A stretch of DNA of 64,000 nt from Stictocephala bisonia (taxonomy: Eukaryota > Arthropoda > Insecta > Hemiptera > Membracidae), in the NCBI GenBank assembly GCA_035578905.1, contig JAQJVL010000004.1:6631175-6695174 (forward strand). The letters run 5' to 3'. This document shows positions 61,044 to 64,000 of this stretch, one piece after another (positions within the stretch are counted from its first letter, which is position 1; each line of letters opens with the position of its first letter). The notes below the pieces were generated by a model that made no database searches, had not been told where the DNA came from, and was given only the letters and a program-made list of their open reading frames with translations. The translations under genes were made by a program, and so were the position numbers.

Positions 61044-62292
61044 ATCACCTCCCAGAACTAGACGTTCTTCGGCATCCAGCGTGGGCAGTAATAGTGGCGG
61101 TTTGGCACCTTCCACTCCGCCGACAGTCGCTCGCAACCGCAGCCACTCGCCGTCCCAACAGCAGCAGACACTCGCGGCTCGCCACGCCAATCTTTCGCCA
61201 GCGCCCGGTCGCCGCAGCCGGTCACCCACGCCCCGAAGGACTCTGACCCCTACACCCACAGCCAGGAACCGCAGCAGGTCTCCAACACCTAACTATAGGC
61301 TCACGCCTGGACCTAGAAATCGGAGTCCATCCCCAAGGCGAGAACTCGCACCAACCGTGGCATCTAGGAATCGCTCTAGGTCTCCCACTCCACGTAGAGA
61401 ACTGAAGCCATCTCGACCGTCCACGCCAAGTACGAGACGCTCCAGGTCCACTTCTCCTAAGGAAGGTGTTAACGCAGCAAAATCGTGGTTGGAAAACAAC
61501 TATCTGGAAGTGGATTCTGTAAATGCAACTGTTATACACCACGACCAACTTACCTCCACGCCGTTGGAAGAGTTCAGCTCAGTTGAAGCGACATCTACTC
61601 AGGTCTGCAACAGCTGCGACAATGAGCAACGGGAGGCTCATGATGTTTGGTCAAGTGATGCAATCGCGCAGGCATTGATACCCAGCAACAGGGCAGTTGC
61701 CACTCTGATAACGGATGATCTCCTGAAAGCTACTTTAGAGGATAAGAAAGTAGATGTGAACGAAATAATACCTGAGAATGCATCTAATGTTAAAAATAAA
61801 ACTGAAGATATTTCACCAGGAGTAGACTGCTCTCCTTGTAGCAGAGTTTCAGATAATTTCATCAACCATCCTGTAAGAGGGTCTTCTGGGAGTATCGGTC
61901 CTGTAGACTCACCACGGATCCGAGAGTACGAAAGCGGAGTGGACACATCACCTGCTCAAAAGGTTTCCGATAACTTCACCACTCAGCACCGTGTCTCCGT
62001 GTCTATCAGAAGAAGTCCAACCCCAGTGAAAGAGGTCAAGTCTGGCGTAGACACGACGCCGTCGCGGCGCATATCTGAAAACTTCATCGGCAGTGACTCA
62101 GTATCGAGGCGTGGTTCTGCCAAGTACGCCAGTGCCAATGGACTGGATACCCTCGGCTCAACCGATGGCCACACAAATAACGACAGTGGATCTGAGGTAT
62201 CGGATGAAGGGTACCGCAGCCTAGGTGTCGTCCAGGCCACCACAGCCACGGCAGCCACCGCGCCTGGAGCTAAATCACTTACAGGTAATTAA
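61044..62292 (+). CDS. pigs: GAS2-like protein, Ser/Arg/Pro-rich C-terminal exon
   Basis: The acceptor gattacag ends at 61043; the first base completes Arg. SPPRTRRSSASSVGSN opens a disordered tail. Residues coded at about 61126-61455 hold repeated R-N-R-S-R-S-P-T-P and R-R-E-L motifs, a basic SR-like region of the kind GAS2L tails use to bind microtubules. Further on, three copies of an S-G-V-D-T-S-P...V-S-D-N-F motif occur (near 61816, 61932 and 62041), followed by a Ser/Gly/Asp-rich part and an Ala/Thr run. The open frame reaches a stop at 62290-62292. However, acag|gtaatt at 62281-62290 is a possible donor, so the exon may end at 62284 and splice on beyond the window. Codon use and GC are typical for an exon and much higher than in the introns. 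Confidence 0.92.
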
Positions 62293-64000
62293 AACTCAGT
62301 TTCTCCATTGTTTAATAGTTTGGAATCATTACGGTCTATCTAATTGTCTCTCTAGGTATATATTTAGAATATTCAGCCATAAATCAAGATATTAAATTTG
62401 AAGATGGAGTCTTTCCCAATAATACCTCTAGAAATTTATTTCTTTTTTAAATCTCCTTGAGTTTTGTTTTCTTGAAAAAAAAAAATAAATAAAATAAAGT
62501 TATGTAATATTGAATATACTCGTATATATATAAGTATAATGTACATCTTTTATATTTATTATTAAATACCTTACGTAATGGTTTGCAGTTTTAACTGCGG
62601 CTAAAATAAAAAAAAAACATTTCAAGGAGAAAACAGTACAATCCTAATTAAAAACCTTATAATATATTCTGTATTACATTTATTTTTTTCACCTTAAGGG
62701 AAAACCTGTAAATGGCTGCCTGTATTGTTAATAGGCTTCAAAATAGTGCAAACATTTCTATTATTGCAGAAATAAAGAAATAGTTGCTTTATTTCTTTAT
62801 TGATCATATCATGCAAATTGCTTCAAAACTTGTATAGAAAACCATAAAAAATTAATTTTGTTATGACGTATGCCTGCTTTATTAGTTAAGTCGATTAAAA
62901 CACGTATCTTTAACTTATAAACCGTAGTCTATTAATGTATTTGAATCAAAGAACAAAACAACTACGTACGTTATCTCGTCTCATACACGTACACCTGCAA
63001 GCTGCGTTTTCCTAGCAATGTGATTCAGCTTGATGCGCTGCGTGCTTCGTGCTTCGCGGTTGGTAAAACCACCGATCCCACGTAGACAAATGAGACCATT
63101 TTCCTAGCAGCGCGGAGCGCGGCCAATTGTTAACCGCGCTGCATGCAGCGTGCAGCGTAGTTGGAGCAGTGCCTTTAGAGCAGTCAGTTACTAGCCACAC
63201 TACGCAACTAACCTCTGTTGTTGTAATTATGGGGAAATCTGTAACTGATATTGTATGGTAAAAGGAGAAACTGTTTTTGAGAAGAGGGGAGGACCGAGTT
63301 AATGAGTACACATTAAGAGGCATTACCTTGTTCTTTTCGATGGTGTAGAAGTTCACATGATTGCAGGAGTTCACAGTAGTCTCAAGGGTCATCTATCCTT
63401 TTACTTGATACTTCACACACTGTTATATTAAGAGAGTAGGTACAGGAGAGGAGGATGGTTAGAGATGTGGTCATCGTGGGCAAGCGGCACTGACGGACAT
63501 CATGACTGGCCGGGCGGGCGAACCACGAACCGTGACAGAGTCTGATGGAGACTACCTTTTGCGCATGCGTGTACCAGGTCGGAAGTCAGGGGTTACAAAA
63601 GTACAGTGATTCCATGGAGTTACTTGTAATTGCCAGTTTGAACGATCGTGTGATTATGTAATATATGTGCCTGTTGACATTGCAGGTTTTATAAATGAAT
63701 TAATACTAATTAATTTAGGTGGCATGAGACATCTTATTCAATAAACTAAGCTAAATATAAATAATTTAATGATTAGTGCGCAACAGACATTATAATGGAT
63801 AATAGGTTTTCTGCCGATGACGACAGTCGATCGATTGTTCGTCCGGATTCGAAGTCCTTTGGAAATAGAGTCATCCTGAATTTAAAAATAACTTGAAGAA
63901 AGATAAATTATGGAGTGGTATTAGACAAAAAATGAACAAGACTAGTAAGTAAAGTAAGGCTTCAAAGTTATAATCACCTCCCACCAAGTCAACAAGATAG
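62293..64000. other. 3' UTR or next intron, GC-richer patch near 63000-63250
   Basis: If the frame stops at 62292, the aataaa-like strings at about 62482-62500 could serve polyadenylation; if the donor at 62285 is used, this is intron. An 11-bp hairpin aataaagaaat/atttctttatt lies at 62771-62801. At 63010-63200 there is a CpG-rich patch with the 14-bp palindrome cgctgcatgcagcg (63137-63150) and two ttttcctagca direct repeats, probably an unrecognised short element. The antisense frame at 63012-63392 shows no known domain. Confidence 0.45.

Noticed and set aside
61222..62258. Antisense frames (108, 102 and 91 codons) opposite the SR-rich exon
   Set aside because: The + strand frame continues from spliced GAS2-like exons; the antisense frames result from its high GC and biased codons.
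63012..63392. 126-codon antisense frame as a new gene
   Set aside because: No recognisable domain, overlaps a repeat-like CpG patch, and has no splice or neighbour support.

Overview
This window is AT-rich genomic DNA from an animal, almost certainly an insect. It holds most of one large, intron-rich gene on the + strand; everything else recognised is repeats and mobile elements. The gene is a GAS2-like cytoskeletal linker, the family of Drosophila pickled eggs (pigs) and vertebrate GAS2L proteins. Six exons join with matching phases and GT/AG ends: 5303-5603, 17110-17342, 47109-47216, 52044-52137, 59016-59106 and 61044-62284 (or to the stop at 62292). Read through to 62292 they give 691 codons plus a stop. 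They encode the C-terminal two thirds of a calponin-homology (CH) domain, an acidic linker, a complete GAR (GAS2) domain, a short linker with a T-x-I-P motif, and a long Ser/Arg/Pro-rich tail. The first exon(s), with the start codon and the N-terminal CH part, lie upstream of the window. The gene may also continue beyond it.

Layout. 1-5302: upstream intron with two related tandem arrays (57-bp units; 77/88-bp units). 5303-5603: CH exon. Intron 1 (11.5 kb): a TTAA-type MITE remnant, a 1.9-kb palindromic foldback element with two nested insertions, a LINE ORF1 remnant, and a second, compound foldback structure (11.69-15.45 kb) in which one foldback element sits inside the arm of another. 17110-17342: linker exon. 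Intron 2 (29.8 kb): at least seven clear tandem arrays (units of 89, 116, about 26, 56, 117, 44 and 34 bp) plus an AC-rich degenerate one. The largest is about 83 copies of a 117-bp unit over 9.6 kb. The 56-bp array appears to have grown out of the coding sequence of a non-LTR retrotransposon. 47109-47216 and 52044-52137: the two GAR exons, separated by an intron with a complete MITE and a 3-kb antisense non-LTR element that still shows PHD finger, endonuclease, RT and poly(A). Intron 4: another foldback/MITE, a degenerate sense-strand non-LTR element with a broken RT motif, and a second full-length copy of the MITE. Intron 5: a possible decayed LINE. 61044 onward: the SR-rich tail exon.

Biology. 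The protein would bind F-actin through CH, microtubules through GAR and, by inference from the T-x-I-P motif, EB-type plus-end proteins. No operon-like or defence system is present. The unusual content is repeat biology: satellites seeded and expanded inside a gene, and nested inverted-repeat transposons. Intron size and repeat load are unlike Drosophila; I cannot fix the insect order from sequence alone.
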